From contig NZ_CP045851.1 in assembly GCF_009650215.1 (NCBI RefSeq), positions 1,155,189-1,219,188 of the forward strand: a stretch of 64,000 bases of DNA, read 5' to 3'. The first letter of the stretch is position 1. Each line of letters opens with the position of its first letter. Below the pieces are notes generated by a model. It ran no database searches, had not been told where the DNA came from, and saw only the letters and a list, made by a program, of their open reading frames with translations. This document shows, one piece after another, positions 49,305-57,962 of the stretch. The stretch is from Actinomarinicola tropica (GTDB taxonomy: Bacteria; Actinomycetota; Acidimicrobiia; Acidimicrobiales; SKKL01). The position numbers and the translations under genes were made by a program.

Positions 49305-51227
49305 ATGACCGAACAGCCCGAGAAGGTCGACCTGTCGACACCCGACCTGGCCGCTGCCAACCGTGACGCGCTGGCGGCGCTGTTCCCGGGTGTGCTCGCC
49401 GACGGGATCCTCGACGCGACCCGCCTCGGCGAGCTGCTCGACATGCCGGTCACGACCCCTGCCGATGGTCGGGAGCGGTTCGGGCTCATGTGGGCAGGCA
49501 AGCAGGAGGCCGTCCGGTCCCTTCTCACGCCGAGCCGTGGAACCCTGATACCCGACATGGAGCGTTCGGTCGACTTCGACAACGCGAAGAACGTCTTCAT
49601 TGAAGGCGACAACCTCGAGGTCCTCAAGCTGCTCCAGAAGGCCTACAACGACAAGGTCGATATTATGTACATCGACCCGCCGTACAACACCGGAAATGAC
49701 TTCATCTATGATGATGACTTCGCAGACGGGCTCACGGCATACCTCCGTTACTCCGGCCAGCTCGACGAAGCTGGTAATCGCCTTGCAGCGAGCAGTGACA
49801 CATCAGGAAGACTGCACAGCCGTTGGCTATCATTTATGTATCCGCGTCTGGTTCTTGCTCGAAATCTTCTGCGCCAGGACGGGGTATTGTTCGTGTCGAT
49901 CGACGACAACGAGATCCACAGCCTCAGAGCTGTTCTCGATGAGATCTTCGGGGAAGAGAACCTCATCGCCATTCTCGCAGTCGAGATGTCTAAGACGCAG
50001 GGCATGAAGGTGGCGGCGGCACAGAACGGAAGGCTGGTCAAGAACCACGAGTATGTGCTCGTGTACTCCAGGAACGTCGAGCTTGCTGCCGAGAATCGGA
50101 AACCCCTTTATGACGCTAGCGAGCGGTACGACGATCACTACGACATCGTATGGGACGGTGAGGGCGAAGCACGGACGCTCACGAAGGCGCTCGAGGCAGA
50201 CTCTCGCTTTCGGGAGTGGGCCCAGAAGTACTCCACTCCGCTATCGAAGGCTGGCCTCCGGAAGCTACTATCGCTCGAGGCCGAAATCTACGACTACTTC
50301 GTGACGGAATTCGCTAAGCGACTCTATCGTGAGAGCCCGATCTCACTTGACCGCGTGCAGGCGCTTGATCTTCCGCAAGGAGTCATTCAGCGATACGAGA
50401 AGTATCTTCTTCGAAAGAACTCGAAGGGAACAGTTGTTCAGCTTCAATCGTTCGCTGACGGCCTACGCGACACAGACGACTACGCCCCAATTCGCAGTAG
50501 AGCGACAATCCGCGGGGCGCTTTGGAAGGGCTTCCACTCCGACATGATGAACGTTGGCAAGGAAGGAGGTGTCGAGTTCAAGAACGGAAAGAAGCCAGTA
50601 CGCCTGATCAAGCAGCTGATCAAGTGGGCGAACCGCCCAGATGGTCTCGTATTGGACTTCTTCGCAGGCTCCGGGACAACTGGCCACGCTGTCGCTGCCA
50701 TGAATGCTGAGGACATGGGCACCCGCAGGTTCCTGCTTGTTCAGTTGCCGGAGCCCCTCAACGGCAAGTCCGATTCGCTGGTTTCCGACTTGACCTGGAA
50801 GCGCCTCTCGAACGTCCATAGCGAGTTCCCGTCATGGGGGGGTGTGCGTTCGTACCGGCTGGGAACGAGCGCCTTTCGTGGAGCGGGTGACTCTCACGGC
50901 GGCGAGCTGTTCGACTTGAGCGAGAGCACGCTCTCTTCTATCGATCGCGGGGAGGACGCTCTAGCGTGCGAGATCCTCCTAGCGGAGGGCGTCTCGCTCG
51001 AGTCCGATTGGTTGAGATCGACAGTCGGTGACCACATGCTGATCATCGGCAGCGGAGTCGCAGTCTTACCCAGTGTCGCTCTCGATGAGAATCTCGTTCT
51101 GTCCACCCTGACGTCGGCCGCGTCCGTTGTCATCTTCCTCGAGGATGGGTTCGCCGGTCAGGACACGCTCAAGGCAAACGCCTTCACCCGGTCCCGTGAG
51201 CTCGGCATCACGATGAAGACGGTCTGA
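49305..51227 (+). CDS. mod: Type III restriction-modification DNA methyltransferase (Mod)
   Basis: This 640-aa beta-class N6-adenine methyltransferase has the catalytic motif IV DPPYNTG at 124-130 and the AdoMet motif I LDFFAGSGTTG at 450-460. A long target-recognition region (about 210-420) lies between them. This order (IV before I, large central insert) is typical of type III Mod. It modifies one strand of an asymmetric site and guides Res. The central part has a visibly lower GC content (52-60% in sampled lines) than its neighbours. The ATG at 49305 starts the conserved text; the frame is open far upstream only by antisense chance. The stop overlaps res by 1 nt. Confidence 0.93.
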   Translation: MTEQPEKVDLSTPDLAAANRDALAALFPGVLADGILDATRLGELLDMPVTTPADGRERFGLMWAGKQEAVRSLLTPSRGTLIPDMERSVDFDNAKNVFIEGDNLEVLKLLQKAYNDKVDIMYIDPPYNTGNDFIYDDDFADGLTAYLRYSGQLDEAGNRLAASSDTSGRLHSRWLSFMYPRLVLARNLLRQDGVLFVSIDDNEIHSLRAVLDEIFGEENLIAILAVEMSKTQGMKVAAAQNGRLVKNHEYVLVYSRNVELAAENRKPLYDASERYDDHYDIVWDGEGEARTLTKALEADSRFREWAQKYSTPLSKAGLRKLLSLEAEIYDYFVTEFAKRLYRESPISLDRVQALDLPQGVIQRYEKYLLRKNSKGTVVQLQSFADGLRDTDDYAPIRSRATIRGALWKGFHSDMMNVGKEGGVEFKNGKKPVRLIKQLIKWANRPDGLVLDFFAGSGTTGHAVAAMNAEDMGTRRFLLVQLPEPLNGKSDSLVSDLTWKRLSNVHSEFPSWGGVRSYRLGTSAFRGAGDSHGGELFDLSESTLSSIDRGEDALACEILLAEGVSLESDWLRSTVGDHMLIIGSGVAVLPSVALDENLVLSTLTSAASVVIFLEDGFAGQDTLKANAFTRSRELGITMKTV

Positions 51228-54200
51228 TGACGGTCGAGATCCGGTTCGATCCGAACCAGGCGTATCAGCGGGAGGCCATTGACTCGGTCGTCGAGCTCTT
51301 CGCAGGCCAGGAGGCGCTCGAGCAGGGCCTCGGGATGCCAAGCCTCTCGGAGGACGGATCACTCTTCGAGGAGCTCGTGTTCGGCAACTCCTTGGAACTG
51401 AGCGCCGAGACCGCTCGCAAGAACCTCCGACGCGTACAGGACCGCCCCATTCTACTCGACGATGGTACGGAATTGCCCGCAGTCGGCGAGTCATCGCGTC
51501 GAGCGCTTCAAGACGGCGAGATGCCGGCGCACTTCAACATCGAGATGGAGACCGGCACGGGCAAGACGTACGTCTACCTGCGGACCATTGTCGAGCTCCA
51601 CCTCAAGTACGGGTTCCGCAAGTTCGTGATCGTGGTTCCCAGCGTTGCCATCCGGGAGGGTGTCCTCAACAGCCTGGCGCTGCTCCGCGACCACATCCGC
51701 GACCTCTACGACGGGCTCCAGTACGACCACCACGTCTACGACGGTGGGGCACCGGGCCGAGTTCGTCAGTTCGCAACCGCCTCCCACCTGCAGATCATGG
51801 TGATCAACATCGCCGCGATGACCGGCGACGCGAACACCCGGCTCATCCACCGGCGTACCGACGCCCTGAACGGCTACGCCCCGATCGAGTTCCTGCGCGC
51901 CTGTAGGCCGATTGTGGTCATGGACGAGCCGCAGAGCCTCGACGGCCCCACCCAGGTTCCGGCCATCGACGCCCTCCATCCACTGTTCCGGGTCGGGTAT
52001 TCCGCGACACCGCCGGTCGGAGCACACCTGCTGTACCGGCTGACCCCGGTCGACGCGTACAACCAGCGCCTCGTCAAACGGATCGGCGTGTTCTCCCTCA
52101 CCAAGGACGACGACCTCAACGAGGCCTACGTCGAGGTGAAGAAGATCAATGCGACGAAAGGTTCGGTGACCGCGACTGCCGTCATCCACACCGCCACCAA
52201 GCAAGGCACGAAGCCCACCCAGAAAACCCTTCGCAAAGACGACGATCTCTTCGACCTCAGTGGCCAACGTGACGTCTACGCCGGCTGGGTCGTCGAGGAC
52301 ATCCTCGCAGACAAGGGCGTCGTCCAGTTCGCCAACGGCCGCAGCATCGCCGCGGGCTCGACGAGCTCGGACACCGATGATCAGCAGCAGCGGCTGATGC
52401 TGCGCCAGGCGATCGTGAGCCACTTCGAGAAGGAGCTCCAGCTGTTCCTGCTCGGCAAGCGTGGCCAGCTCGCAGCGACGTTGAAACCGCTCACGCTGTT
52501 CTTCATCGAGAGGGTCGCCGACTACCACCCAGCCGACGCGAAACTTCGGACCTGGTTCGTCGAGGAGTACGAGTCGGTCCGCAGCGACGCCCGGTTTCGT
52601 GCTATCGCTCCGCAGATGCCGGCGGTCGACGATGTGCACGACGGCTACTTCGCAGAGACCAAGGGCGTGCCGAAGGACGCGAGGGCGGACTCGAAGGATG
52701 CTGCGGATGCGTTCGAGCGCATCATGCGGCGCAAGGAGGATCTGCTCGGATTCGACGAGCCGCTCCGGTTCATCTTCAGCCACTCCGCTCTCGCAGAGGG
52801 ATGGGACAACCCGAACGTCTTTACGATCTGCAACCTGCAGAAAGGCAAGTCGGTGATGCGCAAGCGGCAGCAGGTCGGCCGCGGCCTGCGACTGCCCGTG
52901 ATGACCAACGGGGACCGCTGCCACCTCGAGGACGTGAACCTCCTCACCGTGGTGGCCAAGGAGTCGTTCTCGTCCTTCGCCGACAAGCTCCAGAAGGAGA
53001 TCGAGGAGGAGACCGGCGTCGCCTTCACGGGTCGCATCGTCAACGTGCGCGACAAGAAGCCGGTGAAGCTGAAGGAGGACGTGCTCGAGTCGCCTGAGTT
53101 CGGCGAGCTGTGGCAGCGGATCTCCCGGCTCACCTCCTATCGCCTGACCTTCGACACCGATGTCGTTGTCGCGAACGCCATCGAGCGAATCGACGGCATG
53201 CCGGCAGTCGAGAAGGCGAAGTTCCACCTCTCCAAGAACGAGGTGACAGTCGGTGCTGGGGGCGTGGGTGGCGATGGTGGAATCGACCTCGGCGCGGTGG
53301 AGTCCGAAGCAGCGATCAAGGTGCCGGACGTCGTGCGTGAGTTGTGCCGCCGGTTGCCGTTGAGCCGGGCGACGATCGTGCGCATCCTGAAGGGATGCAG
53401 CCGCCTCGACGACGTGAAGGCGAACCCGGCGGTGTTCATCGACCAGATCGCCGACTGCATGAACCGCGCTCTCTACGGCGAGCTCAGCGAGACCATCGAG
53501 TACACGCCGTCTGGCGAGTCATGGCCGGCGTCGATGTTCCGCGACCGGCACCAGGACGAGACGGTCGCTCCGAGAGTGGTTCCCGTGAACCGGAGCATCG
53601 TCGACATGGTCGTCTGCGACTCCGAGGTCGAGGAGAAGTTCGCTGTCTACCTCGATGGGCGCAACGACGTGCCGCTCTTCGTGAAGCTGCCCGAGTGGTA
53701 CAAGATCCCGACGCCGCTCGGGAACTACAACCCGGACTGGGCGCTCGTGCGGGACCGGGAGAGCGACCGCCGCTACTACCTCGTGCGGGAGACCAAGGGT
53801 GGCTCCGACATCGAGAGGCTGCGCTGGGAGTCGGAGGGATGGAAGATCCGGTGCGGCGAAGCGCACTTCGACGCGATCGACGTGGACTACGCGTTTGGGC
53901 ACGATCCGGTAAAGCTGATCGAACCGTCCGATATCGCCCCGGTGGTGCCAATCCGTGTGCCGCGGCTCGTGGACGACGCGGACCCCTCCGATCGGTTCGT
54001 GACGCATCTGCCCGTGTACTCGCTCGAGGCAGCTGCTGGCTACTTCGGCGACGGCCACGATGTCGAGCTCGATGGCTGGGTTGACGTCGGCGACCAGCTG
54101 GCTCGGATCGACGACTCCATGTTCGTCAGCCAGGTGGTGGGTCGCTCGATGGAGCCGTTGATCCCCGACGCGTCCTACTGCATCTTCCGACGCATCCCTG

Positions 54201-54436
54201 CAGGTTCCCGCCAGGGAAAGGTCGTCCTGGCACAGCACCACTCCATCGACGACGTCGAGACCGGTGGTTCGTACACGGTCAAGCGGTACGAGAGCCACAA
54301 GCAGGAGACGGACGGCGAGGTCGTCGGCAGTATCGAGCTGCGCCCCGTAAACCCGGAGTTCGAGCCGATCGTGCTCGAGCCGGGAGACGAGGCCGAGGTC
54401 CAGGTCATCGCTGAGCTGGTGACGGTCCTCGGCTGA
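51227..54436 (+). CDS. res: Type III restriction endonuclease (Res) fused to LexA-like S24 peptidase domain
   Basis: This 1069-aa protein has SF2 helicase motifs METGTGKT (107-114, K113), DEPQ (233-236), GYSATPP (257-263) and QQVGRGLR (548-555). The endonuclease is in P836-D837 (YNPDWAL) and E855-T-K857 (RETKGG). After residue ~925 there is an extra ~140-aa domain: LPVYSLEAAAGYF, GRSMEPLIPDAS with S974, and GSYTVKRY with K1019. This is the Ser-Lys dyad layout of S24 peptidases (LexA, UmuD, phage repressors), and AAAG could be a self-cleavage site. Ordinary type III Res proteins end after the nuclease. Translation is coupled to mod. Confidence 0.88.
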   Translation: MTVEIRFDPNQAYQREAIDSVVELFAGQEALEQGLGMPSLSEDGSLFEELVFGNSLELSAETARKNLRRVQDRPILLDDGTELPAVGESSRRALQDGEMPAHFNIEMETGTGKTYVYLRTIVELHLKYGFRKFVIVVPSVAIREGVLNSLALLRDHIRDLYDGLQYDHHVYDGGAPGRVRQFATASHLQIMVINIAAMTGDANTRLIHRRTDALNGYAPIEFLRACRPIVVMDEPQSLDGPTQVPAIDALHPLFRVGYSATPPVGAHLLYRLTPVDAYNQRLVKRIGVFSLTKDDDLNEAYVEVKKINATKGSVTATAVIHTATKQGTKPTQKTLRKDDDLFDLSGQRDVYAGWVVEDILADKGVVQFANGRSIAAGSTSSDTDDQQQRLMLRQAIVSHFEKELQLFLLGKRGQLAATLKPLTLFFIERVADYHPADAKLRTWFVEEYESVRSDARFRAIAPQMPAVDDVHDGYFAETKGVPKDARADSKDAADAFERIMRRKEDLLGFDEPLRFIFSHSALAEGWDNPNVFTICNLQKGKSVMRKRQQVGRGLRLPVMTNGDRCHLEDVNLLTVVAKESFSSFADKLQKEIEEETGVAFTGRIVNVRDKKPVKLKEDVLESPEFGELWQRISRLTSYRLTFDTDVVVANAIERIDGMPAVEKAKFHLSKNEVTVGAGGVGGDGGIDLGAVESEAAIKVPDVVRELCRRLPLSRATIVRILKGCSRLDDVKANPAVFIDQIADCMNRALYGELSETIEYTPSGESWPASMFRDRHQDETVAPRVVPVNRSIVDMVVCDSEVEEKFAVYLDGRNDVPLFVKLPEWYKIPTPLGNYNPDWALVRDRESDRRYYLVRETKGGSDIERLRWESEGWKIRCGEAHFDAIDVDYAFGHDPVKLIEPSDIAPVVPIRVPRLVDDADPSDRFVTHLPVYSLEAAAGYFGDGHDVELDGWVDVGDQLARIDDSMFVSQVVGRSMEPLIPDASYCIFRRIPAGSRQGKVVLAQHHSIDDVETGGSYTVKRYESHKQETDGEVVGSIELRPVNPEFEPIVLEPGDEAEVQVIAELVTVLG

Positions 54437-54757
54437 ACTGGCGGCAGCATCCGGCGCACGTCACCGGACTTGAGATGGATCGTGCACGTGTCGGGGAGGC
54501 GCTCGGCTCGGGCATCGTCCCCGGCCGGTGGCAGCCAGTTCTCCCCGACCGCTCCGGGCTCGCCGCCCGCGAGAGCCGGCGCCTTATGAGCGACACCCTC
54601 GCGTCCTCGAGTAACTGGAGGTCTCGCTGAAGGTCCTCGCCCCCTGGCCCCCACCCGGCACCCACGCTTCCTCGGCGGAGCTGTTAGCGCAGAACGCCCG
54701 CTCCAACGCCTCATAGGCCTGCGCCGAGGGGCCCGACACGCCTGGGAGACTCTCAGG
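54437..54757. other. Gene-free stretch after res
   Basis: About 320 bp with no supported gene and no clear terminator with a T run. GGGAG before 54758 serves the next gene. Confidence 0.5.
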
Positions 54758-56044
54758 ATGCTCGTGGTGCGTGGAACGAAGAAGCTCCGGGATCGGGTGA
54801 AGGGCCCGGCTGTCGGCGAAGACGACGTGTCGACCGGCGTGCTGGGCGACTGGTTCGCCACTGCGCTGTTCTGGAAGCCCCAGGTGGCGCTGGCGGTCAA
54901 CGCCCGCACGTTCCTGCCAGTGTTCATGCCGTTGGCGCCAGCCGCGAAGCTGGTCGACCGGCTCCCCGATGAGATCGCCCGGATCCTGACGCTGCACGGT
55001 GTCGAGCCAGGGGTGATCGGGGCCGAGCGGGAAGCCATGGCCGAGGTGCGCATCGCTCCCACCAACGATCGCAGCGTGGTCGGGGTGATGACCGAGTTCG
55101 CGTTCCTGGGCGAGCACTGGTTCGACGGCGACCTCACCGCCCTGTCCCTGCGCATGGCCGGTACCCCAGTCGGCCCCCTGCGCTCGGGCGACGGCTTCCC
55201 CGACCAGGCGCTCGCCGCGCTGGTCGGCGACATCGCTCCAAGTGCCGGCGGCCTGGCCGAGGTGATCCCGTTCCCCGGGACGGACGTTCCCGCGGCCACG
55301 TCGCCTGCGCCGAGCAAGTCCAGAGGTGCCGTGAGCCCCGCGATCGAAGGCATTGACCCGCCGAGCGGTGCCCCATCGGTTTTCCAGCTCAAGGTCACCC
55401 TGCTCAACACGAAGCCGCCGATCTGGCGGCGGATCCTCGTCGACGGCTCGATGACCCTCGCCGAGCTGCACGAGGTCATCCAGGCCGCGTTCGGGTGGTG
55501 GAACTGCCACCTCCACGAGTTCGAGATCGGCCGCGCCCGCTACGGGACCCCCGACCCGGACTGGGACTTCGGACCGCCGACGAACGATGAGCGCACCACT
55601 CGCCTCGACGCCGTCGCCAGCGAGGGCGTCTCGTTCCACTACACCTACGACTTCGGTGACGACTGGCGCCACAAGGTCACCGTCGAGAAGGTCGGCGCTG
55701 TGGAGCCGGGCACGGCCGTTCCTGACTGCATCGGTGGCCGCCGGGCGTGCCCGCCCGAGGACTGCGGCGGGCCGTGGGGCTACCACGACCTCCTCGAGAA
55801 GGTCGGCGCTGTGGAGCCGGGCACGGCCGTTCCTGACTGCATCGGTGGCCGCCGGGCGTGCCCGCCCGAGGACTGCGGCGGGCCGTGGGGCTACCACGAC
55901 CTCCTCGAGTCGCTCGACGGTCGTCCCGGGGCGTCCGATGCTCGGCTCGACTACGTCGGCGCCGACTTCGACCCGGCAGCCTTCGACCCGAGCAACTTCG
56001 CGCTGAACCTGGCCAACATCCGGAACACCAGCTTCGACATCTGA
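54758..56044 (+). CDS. DUF6933 / pRiA4b ORF-3-like protein with internal duplication
   Basis: This 428-aa protein has an N-terminal DUF6933-like domain (about 1-130: MLVVRGTKKLRDRV, VLGDWFATALFWKPQVALAVNARTFLPVFMPLAP). A Pro/Ala linker follows, then a C-terminal pRiA4b ORF-3 domain (about 208-428: FQLKVTLLNTKPPIWRRILVDGSMTLAELHEVIQAAFGWWNCHLHEFEIG). The CIGGRRACPPEDCGGPWGY block occurs twice because 111 bp are duplicated exactly. Neither domain has a firm function; pRiA4b-type proteins are common on plasmids and islands. GGGAG lies 11 nt before the ATG. Confidence 0.82.
   Translation: MLVVRGTKKLRDRVKGPAVGEDDVSTGVLGDWFATALFWKPQVALAVNARTFLPVFMPLAPAAKLVDRLPDEIARILTLHGVEPGVIGAEREAMAEVRIAPTNDRSVVGVMTEFAFLGEHWFDGDLTALSLRMAGTPVGPLRSGDGFPDQALAALVGDIAPSAGGLAEVIPFPGTDVPAATSPAPSKSRGAVSPAIEGIDPPSGAPSVFQLKVTLLNTKPPIWRRILVDGSMTLAELHEVIQAAFGWWNCHLHEFEIGRARYGTPDPDWDFGPPTNDERTTRLDAVASEGVSFHYTYDFGDDWRHKVTVEKVGAVEPGTAVPDCIGGRRACPPEDCGGPWGYHDLLEKVGAVEPGTAVPDCIGGRRACPPEDCGGPWGYHDLLESLDGRPGASDARLDYVGADFDPAAFDPSNFALNLANIRNTSFDI
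55685..55906 (+). repeat. Exact 111-bp in-frame tandem duplication
   Basis: Bases 55685-55795 and 55796-55906 are identical and encode the same 37 residues (EKVGAVEPG through YHDLL). There are no differences, including third positions, so the duplication is very recent or is an assembly error. Confidence 0.95.
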
Positions 56045-56160
56045 ACGGCCGCGCCCAGCGCTCTCCGTGGCCGCTACCAGCGGCCTGCGAACCCGGCTCA
56101 GGCCGCCGGGCCCACCCGGAACACCGAGCGGTGGCCCGGCCATCGAGTGCCTTCCGAAGG

Positions 56161-56388
56161 GCAGGTCTGGCGCGCACACGTTTGCAGGTTCCCCTACGGG
56201 CAACCTGCTGGGTATCCGGTTGGGCCGCCGACCGCCGGGAGCGCTGCTGCCGGCGTGGCCGCTCTGCGGCCGGCTCGTGTCGTCCCGTCCACCACGGACC
56301 GTGGGGGTGAGACGGGACGAGACGGCCAGCGGGATGGGCAACAGGTTCCCCCAAGGGGAACCTGTCAATGTGTGCGCGCCAGACCTGC
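56161..56388. repeat. 19-bp inverted repeat, each arm flanked by a hairpin
   Basis: GCAGGTCTGGCGCGCACAC at 56161-56179 is perfectly repeated in inverted form at 56370-56388. Just inside the left arm is a GCAGGTT/AACCTGC hairpin (56184-56208). Just inside the right arm is an 11-bp perfect hairpin ACAGGTTCCCC/GGGGAACCTGT with loop CAA (56341-56365). The two hairpins are themselves related (CAGGTTCCCC in both). Confidence 0.85.
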
Positions 56389-56494
56389 TGGATCACCCGG
56401 TCACCGACCGTGTCGATCATCGGGTTCACGGCAGGCGGCCGCTCCAGAACCGGAACGGCCATCACGCTGGCGGGTGGCTGTGGACCAGATCCTG

Positions 56495-56523
56495 CGCAGG
56501 CACGCAGGCACGCAGGCACGCAG
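56495..56523 (+). repeat. 8-bp tandem repeat, 3.6 copies
   Basis: CGCAGGCA is repeated three times exactly, then CGCAG. It is a simple repeat in non-coding sequence. Confidence 0.8.
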
Positions 56524-56679
56524 ACGAGCGATGGTCGGTCGAGGCACGAGACGCGCGCGCACGACACACGCACGCCACCTCCGGCCCCCACCCGCTCGAG
56601 GCCCGCTGGCGCCTGAGCCTCGACCCTGTCCGGCCCCCATCCGACCGACCTGGCGAGGTCACCCAACCTTGCCCCGGGG

Positions 56680-56727
56680 TATCCCGCTACCTATCCCGCT
56701 GGGTATCCGGTTGGCTATCCCGTTCGC
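56680..56727 (+). repeat. 12-bp tandem array, four units (iteron-like)
   Basis: TATCCC or TATCCG recurs at 56680, 56692, 56704 and 56716, exactly 12 bp apart. Units are TATCCCGCTACC, TATCCCGCTGGG, TATCCGGTTGGC and TATCCCGTTCGC. A lone extra unit TATCCGGTTGGG lies at 56213. The array ends 51 bp beyond the integrase stop. Confidence 0.75.
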
Positions 56728-56777
56728 CGACTCTTCCCTGGTCAGAGCGTTGCTAGGGACCCGGTACAGCTCGATTC

Positions 56778-57962
56778 TCACCAGTCGTCCGTCGCAGCGG
56801 TGACCGTGGTGCTGAGGTCGCCTCGGACGCCGACGTAGCGGGAGAGCGTGAAGGCGGCGTTGGCGTGGCCGAGCAGGGTGGCGACCACCGCGGGGTCGAG
56901 GTGGACGTCGAACAGGAGCCAGCACGCGGCGACGTGGCGCAGGTCGTGGGGATGCCAGACCGCAGCGGTATTGCGCTTCATCGGCCAGCCGGCGTCACGG
57001 GCGGCGCGAGCCCAGGTCCGCTGGAAGGTGCGTCGGTTGGCGAAGCCGCCGTCGGATCCGGGGAACAGCAGGCCCTCGCGCCCGCGGGCGCGCTCGACCT
57101 GGTTTGTCCAGTCATGGAGCGGTTCGACGAGGCTGGCCGGGAACGTCGACACCCGGTGTTGGCGGTTCTTGGTGCCCTTGATCGCCAACCCCTGGCGGGA
57201 CTGTTCGACGGCTCGCTGCACCCGGACCACCCGTTGCGGCTCGAAGTCGAGGTCGATCGGGCGGAGCGCGATCAGCTCCCCCCATCGGAGTCCCGACCGG
57301 TGCTTGAGCTGCATGGCGAGGGCCCAGGTGGGTTGGCCTGCCGCGTCGAGGGCCTTGAACAGCCGTTTGCACTCCCCGTCGGTGGGCAGCGACGACCGGG
57401 GGATGAACCCGATCGCCTGACCGTGGACCTCAGCGGTCGGGCTGTAGCGGACCAGCCACATGGGGTCCGCCTCTCGCGGGATCCACCGGTTCTTGAACGC
57501 GAAGGTCACCAGTGCCCGCATGGCCGAGCCGACGTTCTGCACCGTCGACGGAGCGAGGGTGCGCCGGGCCCGATCGAGCACGGCCTCGGAGTCCGAGGGT
57601 GTCCAGGCCGAGAGCTCGTGATCGCCGAGCACGGGGCGGACCCACATGCGCAGCAGGTACTCCTGGCGCTCGGCGTAGCGGGTCGACCGAGACGACAGGC
57701 TCACCAGGTAACGGTCGATCAACCCACCAACGGTCGTGGGCGCGCTCGCTCGCCCGGGCAGCAGCACCGACGACGCGAGGCGGCTCTCGATCTCGCGGGC
57801 TCGGTGGCGGGCCGCCTCCTCGCTGGAGAACTTGGCGAACACCCGTTGGCCGTCTGCGTCGGTGGCGACGACCCGGTAGCGGGGCTCGCCCTCGGATGGT
57901 GCGTAGATGCGGGTGCCGTACTCGAACGACACGAGTGGCTTGCGGCGGCGGTAGCCGGCCAC
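56778..57962 (-). CDS. int: Tyrosine recombinase (site-specific integrase)
   Basis: This 394-aa integrase has an N-terminal arm-binding-type region (RYRVVATDADGQRVFAKFSSEEAARHRA), a core-binding SAM-like domain (about 75-175) and the catalytic domain. Active-site residues are R226 (SGLRWGEL), K262/K265 (KGTKN), H339 and R342 (HPHDLRH), H366 (LLGHAN) and Y376 (LSRYVG). All are present, so it should be active. The GTG start at 57962 follows AGGAGGA by 8 nt. It most likely inserted the island at tRNA-Glu. No excisionase gene is adjacent. Confidence 0.95.
   Translation of the reverse strand: MAGYRRRKPLVSFEYGTRIYAPSEGEPRYRVVATDADGQRVFAKFSSEEAARHRAREIESRLASSVLLPGRASAPTTVGGLIDRYLVSLSSRSTRYAERQEYLLRMWVRPVLGDHELSAWTPSDSEAVLDRARRTLAPSTVQNVGSAMRALVTFAFKNRWIPREADPMWLVRYSPTAEVHGQAIGFIPRSSLPTDGECKRLFKALDAAGQPTWALAMQLKHRSGLRWGELIALRPIDLDFEPQRVVRVQRAVEQSRQGLAIKGTKNRQHRVSTFPASLVEPLHDWTNQVERARGREGLLFPGSDGGFANRRTFQRTWARAARDAGWPMKRNTAAVWHPHDLRHVAACWLLFDVHLDPAVVATLLGHANAAFTLSRYVGVRGDLSTTVTAATDDW

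Larger units (their letters stand above)
56045..56777. other. Repeat-rich non-coding region between pRiA4b gene and integrase
   Basis: About 730 bp with no convincing gene. It holds a 19-bp inverted repeat with paired hairpins (56161-56388), an 8-bp tandem repeat (56495-56523) and a 12-bp tandem array (56680-56727). The density of ordered repeats beside the integrase suggests a control or recombination site. Confidence 0.6.

Noticed and set aside
56161-56388. Retron msr/msd RNA
   Set aside because: The nested inverted repeats are suggestive, but there is no reverse transcriptase gene in the island.
56680-56727. CRISPR array
   Set aside because: The units are 12 bp with no spacers, and there are no cas genes. 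The Cas4-like protein at 42553 is not accompanied by Cas1 or Cas2.
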